NCBI GenBank assembly: GCA_043805435.1
Contig: JAZDHY010000049.1
Coordinates: 24,998-88,997 of the forward strand
Direction: 5' to 3'
DNA: 64,000 bases
DNA from: JAEXOD01 sp043805435
GTDB taxonomy: Bacteria; Bacteroidota; Ignavibacteria; Ignavibacteriales; Melioribacteraceae
Shown: positions 1 to 9,197 of the stretch, piece after piece
How the letters are laid out: every line of letters begins with the position of its first letter
Numbering within the stretch: the stretch's first letter is position 1
Program-made: the position numbers and the translations under genes
The notes under the pieces: generated by a model
The model's input: only the letters and a program-made list of their open reading frames with translations
The model's database searches: none
What the model was told of the DNA's origin: nothing

Positions 1-1
1 A

Positions 2-259
2 GAATTTTTAGAAAATGCTAAAGACAAAGCGACAGTTATTATTAACGATGGCAAAAAAAAATCTGAAGAACTGGTTGCTGAAGTTAAAGAAAAAGTTGGA
101 AAACTTACCGGAGAAGCAGAACAAATGCTTGCTGAAGCAAAAGAAAAAGCTACAGGATATGTAGATAATAGCAAAAGTAGATTTGGAAAAGAAACAGAAA
201 AAATCAAAAATGCTGTTAAAGCAGGGTTGGAAACATATAAAAGTGAACAGGAAGCATAA
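2..259 (+). CDS. YtxH-like protein, C-terminal part (cut by window start)
   Basis: An open frame runs from base 2 to a TAA at 257-259, giving 85 codons without the start of the gene. The residues are almost all Lys, Glu, Ala and Gly in a heptad-like, amphipathic helical pattern (EKVGKL, AEQMLAEAKEK), as in the soluble tail of YtxH/gas-vesicle-like stress proteins. The N-terminal membrane anchor expected for that family would lie outside the window. A DUF948-like membrane protein follows 6 bp downstream, and YtxH and DUF948 genes are commonly paired, which supports the call. The molecular function of the family is not established. Confidence 0.6.
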   Translation, partial: EFLENAKDKATVIINDGKKKSEELVAEVKEKVGKLTGEAEQMLAEAKEKATGYVDNSKSRFGKETEKIKNAVKAGLETYKSEQEA

Positions 260-265
260 AAAATT

Positions 266-646
266 ATGGAATTTGTTTATTATGCTTTAGTTTTATTAAT
301 ACTAATGGCTGTTGTTTTATGTTTTTATGCAATTCTTGCCGTAAAAAAACTTACAGAAACATTAAGCAGCATGCAAGTAGATCTTCATACACTTATTGAT
401 AAAACATTGCCTGTTTTGGAAAATTTAGATCAAGCTATTGATAAAATTAATGGTATGTCATCTGATCTAGAACGAAAGATTTATCAAATTGATAAATTTG
501 TACATACTGTTAAAGAACGAATTGTTTCATTAGTTGACTTTAAAGATAATGTTATGCCTCAAAACCCAATATTAAAATTATTAAAAAATTTATCGGCTTT
601 ACAAAAAGGTATATCTGTATTTTGGACTAAAATGAAAGAGAATTAA
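266..646 (+). CDS. DUF948-like single-pass membrane protein
   Basis: This 126-residue protein begins with one long hydrophobic segment (about residues 4-26). A predicted coiled coil of short heptads (about 30-95) follows, then a basic C-terminus. That build, and its position directly after a YtxH-like tail, fit the DUF948 family of envelope-stress-associated proteins. The start ATG lies 6 bp after the preceding stop, so the two are probably co-transcribed. No catalytic motif is visible. It could be any small coiled-coil membrane protein, so the family name rests on size, topology and neighbour. Confidence 0.6.
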   Translation: MEFVYYALVLLILMAVVLCFYAILAVKKLTETLSSMQVDLHTLIDKTLPVLENLDQAIDKINGMSSDLERKIYQIDKFVHTVKERIVSLVDFKDNVMPQNPILKLLKNLSALQKGISVFWTKMKEN

Positions 647-676
647 TAAAAGACAGAATTATAAAGTGGAGGAAAA

Positions 677-2770
677 TTGAAAGAATATCAAACCGATGCA
701 ATAAGGAATATTGCTTTAATTGGACACGGCGGAAGTGGTAAAACTTCTATTTCTGAGTATTTATTGTATTTTTCGGGAGAACTTAACAGGATAGGAAGAG
801 TAGAAGAAGGTAACACTACTTCCGATTACACTACAAACGAAATTGAAAAGCAGTTTTCTATTGTTGCAACACCTTTAAATATTGAATGGAATAATTCCAA
901 AGTGAATTTATTTGATACACCGGGATACGCTGATTTGATAGGTCAGGTTATTTCAAGTTTACATGTGGTTGATACAGCTGTTGCTGTTGTTAAAAGTGCT
1001 GAAGGTGTTGAAGTTGGAACAGAAACAAATTGGGAATTAGTTGGCAAAAATAAATTATCATCTGCAATTCTTGTTAATAAAGTTGATAACGAACACTCTA
1101 AATTTGACAAAACAATTGAAAAATGTAAAGAAAAATTAAGCAATGACGTTACTGTTATTACATTCCCTGTAGTTGAGGGTGTTAATTTTCAATCGGTTGT
1201 TGATTTAACAACAATGAAACTTTACAAATATGAAGATGCTGCTTCAAGAAAGTTTTCTGAACTTGAAATACCTGAAGATTTAAAAGACAAAGCAGAAATT
1301 TTAAGAACAGAATTAATTGAAAAAATTGCCGAATCGGATGAAGAACTTCTTGATAAATTTTTGGAAGAAGGGACATTAGATGAGGAAAGTTTTACTAAAG
1401 GATTAAAAAAGGCTATTGTTAGTCGCAGTTTGATTCCTGCATTTGCAGCTTCGGCAGCAAAGGGAGTTGGATTAGTAAACTTTTTAAATTTTGTTGTTAA
1501 ATATTTCCCTTCACCGGCAGATGTTGAACCAAAAGAAGCTCAATTAAAAGATAAAAACCAAACAGTTGCTATTCCATGTGATCCTAAAGGTGAAACAACT
1601 TTGTTTGTTTTTAAATCACTTTCGGAACAACATGTAGGCGAGCTTGCATTCTTTAAGGTTTATTCCGGTACAGCTACTGTTGGCCTTGATTTGGAAAATA
1701 CTTCAAAAAACAAAGCAGAACGTATGGGACAATTATTTGTTACCAACGGAAAAACAAGAAAGGATGTTTCAAAATTATATGCCGGTGATATTGGAGCCGT
1801 AGTTAAATTAAAAGATACACATACAGGCAATACATTAACATCTAAAAACATGTTAGTGGTATTACCTCAAATAAATTTCCCCGAACCGGTTTTAAGAGCC
1901 TCTGTAAAACCTAAAGCAAAAGGTGATGAGGATAAAATATCAAGTGGTTTGCATACTGCTCACGAAGAAGATCCTACATTGCAGGTTCAATTTGACCCTG
2001 AATTAAGTCAGACAATTATTTTAGGTCAAGGTGAACTTCAACTAGCTTTAGCTACAAAAATGTTAAAGGACCGATATAAAGTAGAAGTAGATTTGGTTGA
2101 ACCGAAAATCCCATATCGCGAAACTATTAAAGGTACATGTGAACACGCTGAATTTAAGCATAAAAAACAATCCGGCGGACGCGGACAATATGGGCATGTT
2201 ATATTAAAGCTTGAACCAAAAACACGTGGTGAAGGATTTGAATTTGTTGATGCTATTGTTGGCGGTGTTGTTCCGGGCCGTTTTATTCCTGCTGTTGAAA
2301 AAGGATTAAAAGAAACAATGACAAGAGGTATTTTGACAGGAAGCAAAGTAATTGACGTTAGAGCAACTTTGTTTTTTGGATCATACCATGATGTTGATTC
2401 GGATGAAGTTTCCTTTAGAATTGCAGCTGCTCAAGCATTTAAAAAAGGATTTTTGGACGCAAAACCTGTAATTTTGGAACCTATTGAAACTGTTACAATT
2501 AAAGTTCCTGAAGAATTTATGGGTGATGTTATGGGTGATATCTCATCAAGAAGAGGAAAAATTCTTGGTATGGAATCAGCCGGTTCTTATCAAATTATTA
2601 AGGCATTAGTACCTCTTTCGGAATTATATAAGTATTCAACCTTATTAAGAAGTTTAACTTCAGGTAAAGGAACTCACAAAGCTGAATTTTCGCATTATGA
2701 AGATGTGCCTAAGGAAGTTGAAGCAAAAATAATTGAAGAATACAAAAAAATGAAAGAAGAAGACCAATAA
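677..2770 (+). CDS. Elongation factor G-like translational GTPase (EF-G2 type)
   Basis: This 697-residue protein has full EF-G length. The GTPase motifs are a P-loop GHGGSGKT (16-23), DTPG (80-83) and NKVD (134-137). The EF-G domains II-V follow, including the domain IV stretch RGQYGHV. The P-loop differs from canonical EF-G (AHIDAGKT) and matches the EF-G2/FusA-like paralogue group, whose role is less certain than that of housekeeping EF-G. No rpsL, rpsG or tuf genes are adjacent, which also points to the paralogue. The start is TTG, chosen because GGAGG lies just upstream (668-672) and the P-loop is then correctly placed. A rho-independent terminator follows the stop, so this is the end of its transcription unit. 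Confidence 0.9.
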   Translation: MKEYQTDAIRNIALIGHGGSGKTSISEYLLYFSGELNRIGRVEEGNTTSDYTTNEIEKQFSIVATPLNIEWNNSKVNLFDTPGYADLIGQVISSLHVVDTAVAVVKSAEGVEVGTETNWELVGKNKLSSAILVNKVDNEHSKFDKTIEKCKEKLSNDVTVITFPVVEGVNFQSVVDLTTMKLYKYEDAASRKFSELEIPEDLKDKAEILRTELIEKIAESDEELLDKFLEEGTLDEESFTKGLKKAIVSRSLIPAFAASAAKGVGLVNFLNFVVKYFPSPADVEPKEAQLKDKNQTVAIPCDPKGETTLFVFKSLSEQHVGELAFFKVYSGTATVGLDLENTSKNKAERMGQLFVTNGKTRKDVSKLYAGDIGAVVKLKDTHTGNTLTSKNMLVVLPQINFPEPVLRASVKPKAKGDEDKISSGLHTAHEEDPTLQVQFDPELSQTIILGQGELQLALATKMLKDRYKVEVDLVEPKIPYRETIKGTCEHAEFKHKKQSGGRGQYGHVILKLEPKTRGEGFEFVDAIVGGVVPGRFIPAVEKGLKETMTRGILTGSKVIDVRATLFFGSYHDVDSDEVSFRIAAAQAFKKGFLDAKPVILEPIETVTIKVPEEFMGDVMGDISSRRGKILGMESAGSYQIIKALVPLSELYKYSTLLRSLTSGKGTHKAEFSHYEDVPKEVEAKIIEEYKKMKEEDQ

Positions 2771-2779
2771 TCAGTTGTT

Positions 2780-2810
2780 AAGGCGGCTTCTTTGAAACCG
2801 CCTTTTTTTT
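2780..2810 (+). terminator. Rho-independent terminator after the EF-G-like gene
   Basis: A perfect 7-bp stem (AAGGCGG with CCGCCTT) encloses an 11-nt loop and runs into eight consecutive T residues. It starts 9 bp after the stop codon of the EF-G-like gene and ends 15 bp before the HIT gene. Confidence 0.9.
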
Positions 2811-2825
2811 ATATTAGGATAAAAT

Positions 2826-3329
2826 ATGGATAGTTTATACTCACCTTGGCGCAGCTTATACATAAAATCATTTAAGGATAAAAAAGAAGATGCCGGCTGT
2901 GTATTTTGCAATATCAACTTTGAAAATTACTTAGATGATGAATCACAAGTTGTTTATGATGGTAATAAATGTTTTGTAATGCTAAATTTATTTCCTTATA
3001 ATAGCGGTCATTTGTTAATTATTCCAAAACGTCATTTATGCGACATTCATTTATTGACGGAAGAAGAAGACCTTGAAATAATGAAACTGATAAAGTTATG
3101 CACTAAAGCATTAGATATAATTATGAAACCTCAAGGTTTTAATGTTGGAGCAAATTTAGGCAAAGCGGCAGGGGCAGGTATTGATACACATCTGCATTAT
3201 CATGTTGTACCGCGATGGATTGGTGATATAAATTTTATGCCTGTAATAGGTGAAGTAAAAGTTATCTCTAATGATTTATTGGATACAAAAACTCTTTTAA
3301 TTAAAGCCTTTGCCGATTTAACCGAATAA
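2826..3329 (+). CDS. HIT family nucleotide hydrolase/phosphorylase
   Basis: This 167-residue protein has the histidine-triad core THLHYHVVPRW near residues 121-131 and an N-terminal Cys-x2-Cys (CVFC), as in the zinc-binding branch of the HIT family. That branch is usually annotated as Ap4A phosphorylase-like or AMP-hydrolase-like. The loop GHLLIIPKRH is the typical HIT strand-turn that cradles the nucleotide. It is probably a soluble enzyme acting on adenylylated or dinucleoside-polyphosphate substrates, but the substrate cannot be read from sequence. The first gene after a terminator, it lies 6 bp ahead of the glycerate kinase gene. Confidence 0.88.
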   Translation: MDSLYSPWRSLYIKSFKDKKEDAGCVFCNINFENYLDDESQVVYDGNKCFVMLNLFPYNSGHLLIIPKRHLCDIHLLTEEEDLEIMKLIKLCTKALDIIMKPQGFNVGANLGKAAGAGIDTHLHYHVVPRWIGDINFMPVIGEVKVISNDLLDTKTLLIKAFADLTE

Positions 3330-3335
3330 TTAGTT

Positions 3336-4487
3336 ATGTATTCTTTATTAATTGCACCCAATAGTTTTAAAGAGTGTATTAATTCTGTTGATTTAGCCAA
3401 ATTAATTGAAAATAATATTAAATCTATTTCACTTTCCGATAAAAACATTTCTTTCAATACAATTTTAGCACCTATTTCTGATGGCGGTGATGGATTTTTA
3501 TCTGTTTGTGAAAATTACTTTTCGTTAAAAAAATATTCTTTTTCGGTTTTGGCACCTAATAAAACGTCTATTATTGATGTTTTTGCTGGTATTGATACGG
3601 TTAAAAAAATATGCTTTATTGAAAGTGCCGATGTGGTTGGAATAAAAATCAGTCCAGTTTTTATTAATGACCCCTATATTTTTAACTCTTACGGACTTGG
3701 TGAGCTACTATTTAAGTTAAATGAGTTTAACATTTATAATGGTTATTTATTTAATAAAATTGTTATAGGAATTGGCGGAACTTGTATAAATGATTTAGGA
3801 TTGGGCGTGGGTGAATATTTTGGTTTAAAACTTTTTGATTCCAAAAATGAAAAGTTAAAAGTCCAACCAATAAATTATTCAAAAGCATCTAAAATAGAGT
3901 GGAAAAAGCCTAATTTAAGCTTTGATATTGAACTTGTTATTGATATTTATAATGAGCTGCTTGGAAAAGACGGTGCAATTTATTGTTTTGGAAAACAAAA
4001 GGGAATTAAAAATGAGGATTTGAGAACTTTTGAATTAGGATTTGAAAATATATTAAATATTTTAGAAATTAGTATTAAAAATAGAAAAAAATTAAGCGGA
4101 GCAGGAGGGGGATTAGCAGCCGGATTATTTTTGTTTTTTAATGCAAAAATTAAAACCGCTGCAGATTTTATTCTTAAGGATTTAGAAATAAATAAAATAA
4201 ATGCGGATGTTTTAATTACCGGCGAAGGCTGTTTTGACTATCAAAGCAGTCTGAATAAAGGTGCTTATATACTAATTAATTTTTTTAATTCAAGAATTAA
4301 TGATATTTTTGTAATTAGTGGTAAAAAAGACGGTGTAGTAGATGTTAAAAAAAAGGATACCATAATCTATTTGGAAGATTTTTTTGGTAGTGCCGAAGAA
4401 TCTATTATTAATATTGAAATGGGGATTGAATTAGCTTGTAAAAAAATTGTAAATAAAATTTTAACTAAGGGAAAAAATGGAAAATAA
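3336..4487 (+). CDS. Glycerate kinase (GlxK/GarK family)
   Basis: This 383-residue protein begins with APNSFKEC, the signature start of the GarK/GlxK family. It carries the family's glycine-rich motifs in order: SDGGDGF, GIGGTCIND, GAGGGLAAG and ITGEGCFD. The family phosphorylates D-glycerate with ATP, feeding it into glycolysis as 2- or 3-phosphoglycerate. The last motif usually reads GEGRxD; here it is GEGCFD, and other positions are also divergent. The specificity is therefore less certain than the family. Its end overlaps the thyX start by 11 bp, implying translational coupling, although no metabolic link between the two is obvious. Confidence 0.85.
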   Translation: MYSLLIAPNSFKECINSVDLAKLIENNIKSISLSDKNISFNTILAPISDGGDGFLSVCENYFSLKKYSFSVLAPNKTSIIDVFAGIDTVKKICFIESADVVGIKISPVFINDPYIFNSYGLGELLFKLNEFNIYNGYLFNKIVIGIGGTCINDLGLGVGEYFGLKLFDSKNEKLKVQPINYSKASKIEWKKPNLSFDIELVIDIYNELLGKDGAIYCFGKQKGIKNEDLRTFELGFENILNILEISIKNRKKLSGAGGGLAAGLFLFFNAKIKTAADFILKDLEINKINADVLITGEGCFDYQSSLNKGAYILINFFNSRINDIFVISGKKDGVVDVKKKDTIIYLEDFFGSAEESIINIEMGIELACKKIVNKILTKGKNGK

Positions 4488-5397
4488 GTTTGAACAAATA
4501 GAGAAAAAAACCTCTGAAGGATTAGATGAAATATTAGGGAAACCATTTGCAGTATTAAATGACGGATTTATTCGTGTTGTTGATTATATGGGAAATGATG
4601 AATCAATTGTACAGGCTGCAAGAGTATCGTATGGTAAAGGAACAAAAAAATTAAACGAAGATAAATCGCTTATTAGATATTTATTACGCCACAGGCATAC
4701 CACACCATTTGAAATGTGCGAAATTAAATTCCATATTCGAGTTCCTATGGACACTTGGAGGCAATGGATAAGACATAGGACGGCAAGTGTTAATGAATAT
4801 TCAACTCGTTATTCTATTGCCATAGACAGCATGCAGAGCACCTCAGAAGACGAATGGCGTGGTCAAGCGCAATGGAATAAACAGGGAAGTGAAGGTTTTT
4901 TAGATGTTGAGACCGGAGCAAAGTTAAGCGAAGATGAAATATTATTGCATAAAACGATGCGCAATGTTTATGATAAACGTATTGAGCTTGGTGTGGCACG
5001 CGAACAGGCAAGAAAAGATTTACCGCTTTCAACTTATACCGAAGCTTATTGGAAAATAGACTTGCATAACCTTTTACATTTTCTAGAATTAAGAATGGAT
5101 AAACATGCACAAGCCGAAATTAGAGAATATGCCACTATTATTGGTAATGAAATTGTTAAAAGATGGTGCCCTATTGCCTGGGATGCCTTTAATGATTATA
5201 TCCTTAATTCTAAAACATTTAGCAGGTTCGAGTTAGAAGTTATTACCGGACTGATGAATTCCGATATTCCTAAAGCAATTGAAGCAGCAGAAAAAGCAGG
5301 CTGGTTGGAAAAAAATGAAAAAGGATTAAAATCTAATATTGAACGCCTAGAATTTGAAAGCAAACTTGCTACTATGGGAATAAAATTACCTTGGTGA
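4477..5397 (+). CDS. thyX: FAD-dependent thymidylate synthase ThyX
   Basis: This 306-residue protein carries the diagnostic ThyX motif RHRTASVNEYSTR (consensus RHRxxSxNExSxR) about one third in. ThyX makes dTMP from dUMP using methylene-tetrahydrofolate, FAD and NADPH, and releases tetrahydrofolate rather than dihydrofolate. It is somewhat longer than compact bacterial ThyX, with an extended C-terminus, as seen in Bacteroidota homologues. The start overlaps the preceding glycerate kinase gene. A dihydrofolate reductase gene follows 67 bp later, which is biochemically notable because ThyX does not itself create a need for DHFR. Confidence 0.95.
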   Translation: MENKFEQIEKKTSEGLDEILGKPFAVLNDGFIRVVDYMGNDESIVQAARVSYGKGTKKLNEDKSLIRYLLRHRHTTPFEMCEIKFHIRVPMDTWRQWIRHRTASVNEYSTRYSIAIDSMQSTSEDEWRGQAQWNKQGSEGFLDVETGAKLSEDEILLHKTMRNVYDKRIELGVAREQARKDLPLSTYTEAYWKIDLHNLLHFLELRMDKHAQAEIREYATIIGNEIVKRWCPIAWDAFNDYILNSKTFSRFELEVITGLMNSDIPKAIEAAEKAGWLEKNEKGLKSNIERLEFESKLATMGIKLPW

Positions 5398-5464
5398 TTT
5401 GCATATAAATAATATATTATTTATTATATAAAATGGTTATCTCTAAAAAATATACTAAACTCAA

Positions 5465-5944
5465 ATGGAAATAATTATTGTAGCAGCAGTATCAGAAAAT
5501 AATATTATTGGGAATAAAGGTAAACTTCCATGGAATATACCGGAGGAGTTATCTTTTTTTAAAGAATTAACCAGTGATTATCCTGTTATTATGGGAAAAA
5601 ACACTTTTACTTCGCTAGAAAAACCTTTAGCAAATAGAAATAACTATGTGCTTTCCAGAACAAAAGAGCCATTTATTGCGTATAATGGGTATTGCATTGT
5701 TAATTCTTTTACAAACATATACCAATTAATTAAAAAAGATAAATTTTCTAAAGTTTTTATTATTGGCGGTTGTGAAGTATATAAAGAAGCTATGGAAGAT
5801 GCCGATAAATTAATTATATCCAGAATTGAAGGTAACTATGATGGTGATAAATTTTTTCCGCTAATTGATAAAAATATTTGGTTAATTGAAAGTGTTGAAA
5901 AAAGAGCAAAATTTAAAATTGAAATTTATGAAAGAAAATTATAA
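5465..5944 (+). CDS. folA: Dihydrofolate reductase
   Basis: This 159-residue protein has the size of bacterial DHFR. It shows the N-terminal VAAVSENNIIG stretch, LPW followed by an acidic residue (PEE) in the substrate site, VIMGKNTF for NADPH binding, and the IIGGCEVY glycine pair near residue 100. The enzyme reduces dihydrofolate to tetrahydrofolate with NADPH. It sits between thyX and mutL, 3 bp before mutL, so it is probably co-expressed with both. No obvious Shine-Dalgarno sequence precedes the ATG, which is common in Bacteroidota-type genomes. Confidence 0.93.
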   Translation: MEIIIVAAVSENNIIGNKGKLPWNIPEELSFFKELTSDYPVIMGKNTFTSLEKPLANRNNYVLSRTKEPFIAYNGYCIVNSFTNIYQLIKKDKFSKVFIIGGCEVYKEAMEDADKLIISRIEGNYDGDKFFPLIDKNIWLIESVEKRAKFKIEIYERKL

Positions 5945-5947
5945 CAT

Positions 5948-7801
5948 ATGAAAATAAACATTTTACCCGAATACATTGCTAATAAAATTGCTGCCGGCGA
6001 AGTTGTTCAAAGACCGGAATCGGTATTAAAAGAATTAATGGAAAACGCCATTGATGCGGGTGCAACTTCAGTTGAAGTAATAATTAAAAATGCAGGTAAA
6101 ACATTAGTACAAATTATTGATAATGGCGAAGGCATGTCCGAATCGGATGTCGTTTTGAGTATTCAAAGGCATGCAACAAGTAAAATAAAGTTGTACGAAG
6201 ATTTGGAAGAACTTAGAACTTTTGGATTTAGAGGTGAAGCATTAAGTTCAATAGCTGCTGTTAGCATATTAGAGATTAAAACAAAAACTATTAATGATGA
6301 AATTGGTGTGTTTTTACGGGTTGGTGAAGATAATAACATTACAATTGAAAAAGATTCTTTTCCTGTTGGTACAAATATAGCAGTCAAAAATCTTTTTTAT
6401 AATACTCCGGCGCGCAGAAATTTTTTAAAAAGTAATTCGACCGAATTAAAACATCTAACTGAAACATTTAAAAAAATAACCATAAGTTATCCTCAAATCG
6501 AGTTTAAATTGTGGAATGACGATGACCTTTTATATAACCTGCCAAAAAATGATCTTGGTGAAAGATTAAAAAGTCTATTTTCTGAAAACATTCTTGATTC
6601 GTTAATTGAAGTAAAAGAAATAACAGACTACCTTTCAATAAGCGGATACATTGCAAAACCTACATATCTAAAGCGCAGTAAATCGGATCAATATCTTTTT
6701 ATTAATAAAAGATTTGTAATAAGTAAAGTAGTAAACCATGCTGTGTTTTCAGCATTTGAAAATATACTTGAAAAGGGTGATTATCCTTTTTTTGTGCTTT
6801 TTTTAGAGTTGGACCCTGCAAAAATTGATATTAATGTTCATCCCTCAAAACTTGAAGTTAAATTTGATGATGATAAAGATGTATATGTATTTGTAAATGC
6901 TGTAATGAAAAAGTGTATTGGCAGTTATGATCTTGTTCCAACAATGAAATTTATTGATGCAAAAAATGATAATGAAGTAATGGGGTTTAATCAATTTGTT
7001 AGAACAGACAAAAATGATTATTCCGATAGACCAATGCATACCGAAAATAGAAATAAGGGAATTTTTAGCGAAGACGAAATTGACAGAATATTTGGCACAA
7101 TAAATAAGGAAATTAAAAATAATCCTGCCGAAGGTACACTATCTGAACCGTTTGCTGAAAGTAACCCCAAAGAGGTTTATCATCAACAACTTGATTTTTC
7201 CGGTACGGGAACTCAAACAAATGACGTTTATTCACCATTTATAGTTTCATTGCATAATAAATATATTTTATCTCAAATTAAAAGCGGATTAATGATTATT
7301 GATCAGCATGTTGCGCATGAACGTATTTTATACGAAAAAGCCCTAAAATCCATTTCTACTCAGCTTCCATTTTCGCAGCAATTGTTGTTTCATCAAACTT
7401 TGATGCTTGAGGCAGCCGATTTTGAATTGATTAAGGAATTAAAAGAACAACTATACGGACTTGGATTTGAATTAAAATTTCATCCTGATTATAAAGTAAC
7501 AATTTTAGGTGTTCCTTTTGAAATAAAAGCCGGATCGGAGAAGCAGATTTTACTTGAAATTATAGACGAATATAGAAAAAATGAAAGAATTGAAGGTCTG
7601 GAAGTAGTAGATAATATTGCAAAATCTTTTTCTTGTAAGGCTGCCATTAAAGCCGGAGATAAACTTGCAGAAATTGAAATGCGGGAATTGGTAGATAAAC
7701 TTTTTGCAACAAGTATGCCTTATGTTTGTCCGCATGGAAGGCCAATTGTTATAAAAATACCTCTTGCTGAATTTGATAAACGATTTGGCAGAACATCATA
7801 A
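5948..7801 (+). CDS. mutL: DNA mismatch repair protein MutL with endonuclease motifs
   Basis: This 617-residue protein starts with the GHKL ATPase signatures (IAAGEVV, ELMENAIDAGA, DNGEGM, FRGEAL) in the first 105 residues, followed by the transducer domain. A low-complexity linker spans about residues 330-425. The C-terminal dimer domain carries DQHVAHERILYE (from about 452), CPHGRP and a final FxR (FDKRF). These are the metal-binding motifs of nicking-competent MutL, with Val replacing the usual Ala and SCK replacing ACR. It is therefore probably an endonuclease-active MutL, expected in organisms without MutH. Confidence 0.95.
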   Translation: MKINILPEYIANKIAAGEVVQRPESVLKELMENAIDAGATSVEVIIKNAGKTLVQIIDNGEGMSESDVVLSIQRHATSKIKLYEDLEELRTFGFRGEALSSIAAVSILEIKTKTINDEIGVFLRVGEDNNITIEKDSFPVGTNIAVKNLFYNTPARRNFLKSNSTELKHLTETFKKITISYPQIEFKLWNDDDLLYNLPKNDLGERLKSLFSENILDSLIEVKEITDYLSISGYIAKPTYLKRSKSDQYLFINKRFVISKVVNHAVFSAFENILEKGDYPFFVLFLELDPAKIDINVHPSKLEVKFDDDKDVYVFVNAVMKKCIGSYDLVPTMKFIDAKNDNEVMGFNQFVRTDKNDYSDRPMHTENRNKGIFSEDEIDRIFGTINKEIKNNPAEGTLSEPFAESNPKEVYHQQLDFSGTGTQTNDVYSPFIVSLHNKYILSQIKSGLMIIDQHVAHERILYEKALKSISTQLPFSQQLLFHQTLMLEAADFELIKELKEQLYGLGFELKFHPDYKVTILGVPFEIKAGSEKQILLEIIDEYRKNERIEGLEVVDNIAKSFSCKAAIKAGDKLAEIEMRELVDKLFATSMPYVCPHGRPIVIKIPLAEFDKRFGRTS

Positions 7802-7849
7802 GATAGATAATTAACCGGTTAAAGAATTTAATTAAACAATAACTTATTA

Positions 7850-8716
7850 ATGATAAAAGCATACTTAAAACTGATACGTTCACCGCAATGGATAAAAAAT
7901 TTGTTCATTTTTGTTCCTTTATTATTTGCCAAAAAATTATTTTTTAATTCCGATTTTTTAATTGTATTTGCTGCATTTGTTCAATTTTGTCTTGCTGCAA
8001 GCATTATTTACATTATTAACGATATAATTGATATTGAAGCAGATAAAATTCACCCTGTAAAAAAACTAAGACCTATTGCGTCGGGTATTATTTCCAAGTC
8101 TAAAGCTTCTTTGTTAATTGGGTTACTTGTTTTACTTTCAATACCGGGTCTGTTCTATTTTAACGTTTATTTTATCGGATTGTTAATATTCTATATTCTT
8201 TTAAATATTGCATATTCGTTAAAACTTAAACATCTTGTTATATTGGATCTCCTTTCGTTAGCCTCCGGATTTGTAATTCGTGTTGTTGCAGGTGCTTTGG
8301 TAATTTCAGTTGCAATTTCTAATTGGCTTATTTTAGCAACACTTTTTGTATCAATATTTTTAGCGGTAATAAAACGTAGAAGCGAATTAGCTGTTATTGC
8401 TGAAAGCGATAAAACTAGAAAAGTATTAAAACAATATTCACTCAATTATCTCGATCAGCTTACTACAATATCTGCTACCGGATTAATTGTATGTTATGCT
8501 TTATATTCGGTATCCGAACAAACAATTCAAAAGTTCCATACCGAAAGTCTTGTTTTTACTATAATTTTTGTGGTTTATGGCGTTTTTAGATATATGTATT
8601 TAATGCACAATAAAAATATTGGCGAAAATCCTACCGATTCGATAATTAAAGATAGCGGTATGATAGTTAATTTAATTTGTTATATTTTAGTTATTGTTTA
8701 TATAATTTATTTTTAG
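7850..8716 (+). CDS. UbiA-family membrane prenyltransferase (decaprenyl-phosphate phosphoribosyltransferase-like)
   Basis: This 288-residue protein is strongly hydrophobic, with about nine predicted membrane segments. The aspartate-rich motif NDIIDIEADKIHP followed by KKLRPIASG (about residues 57-83) is the first active-site motif of the UbiA superfamily. The HPxKxxRPIAxG variant is that of decaprenyl-phosphate 5-phosphoribosyltransferase-like members rather than quinone or heme prenyltransferases. It probably transfers a phosphoribosyl group to polyprenyl phosphate for an envelope glycan, but substrate specificity is inferred only from that variant motif. It lies 48 bp after mutL and 3 bp before a lipoprotein gene. 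Confidence 0.85.
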   Translation: MIKAYLKLIRSPQWIKNLFIFVPLLFAKKLFFNSDFLIVFAAFVQFCLAASIIYIINDIIDIEADKIHPVKKLRPIASGIISKSKASLLIGLLVLLSIPGLFYFNVYFIGLLIFYILLNIAYSLKLKHLVILDLLSLASGFVIRVVAGALVISVAISNWLILATLFVSIFLAVIKRRSELAVIAESDKTRKVLKQYSLNYLDQLTTISATGLIVCYALYSVSEQTIQKFHTESLVFTIIFVVYGVFRYMYLMHNKNIGENPTDSIIKDSGMIVNLICYILVIVYIIYF

Positions 8717-8719
8717 AAT

Positions 8720-9196
8720 ATGAAAAAACTTTTATTAATTTTTATTTTGTTTAGTTTAATTGGCTGCGGAAAAAAAGAAACAGTAAAAAACACTGTTATT
8801 ATAAGCGAACAAGAAAAAATAATTAATCTGGATATAAACGATATTTACGCATGGGTTGATTTTATGCCCGGCGGCAAAAATATGGGTTTGTTAAGATTGA
8901 GCGGTGATTTTATAATAAAAAATTCCCCAAGTTATGACTATACAAAAATTGCATTAAATAAAATAATAATAATGCAGGATACTGTAGAATTTTATATTGT
9001 GAAACCATTATCAAAAGAAAATCCTATTTATAACAAAAAGAACAAAAAAAATATTTTATTTTCGATGCTTGAGGGTCTGGAGATTGAAGAAGGGTTTAGT
9101 ATTGAAAAATCAATTAATATTAAAATTGTGTTTGAACAGGATAAACAAAAATATGTCTATCCTATAAAAAATATTAAAATAGAAAAGACTTATTAA
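8720..9196 (+). CDS. Predicted lipoprotein of unknown function
   Basis: This 158-residue protein starts with Lys-Lys, then a short hydrophobic stretch and a lipobox LIGC at residues 13-16, followed by GKKE. It is therefore an exported lipoprotein acylated on Cys16. The mature part is a mixed beta-rich sequence with no motif I recognise. Its start is 3 bp after the prenyltransferase stop, and its stop is 1 bp before the next start, so it is tightly embedded in the operon. A role in the envelope is likely from its location only. Confidence 0.8.
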   Translation: MKKLLLIFILFSLIGCGKKETVKNTVIISEQEKIINLDINDIYAWVDFMPGGKNMGLLRLSGDFIIKNSPSYDYTKIALNKIIIMQDTVEFYIVKPLSKENPIYNKKNKKNILFSMLEGLEIEEGFSIEKSINIKIVFEQDKQKYVYPIKNIKIEKTY

Positions 9197-9197
9197 T

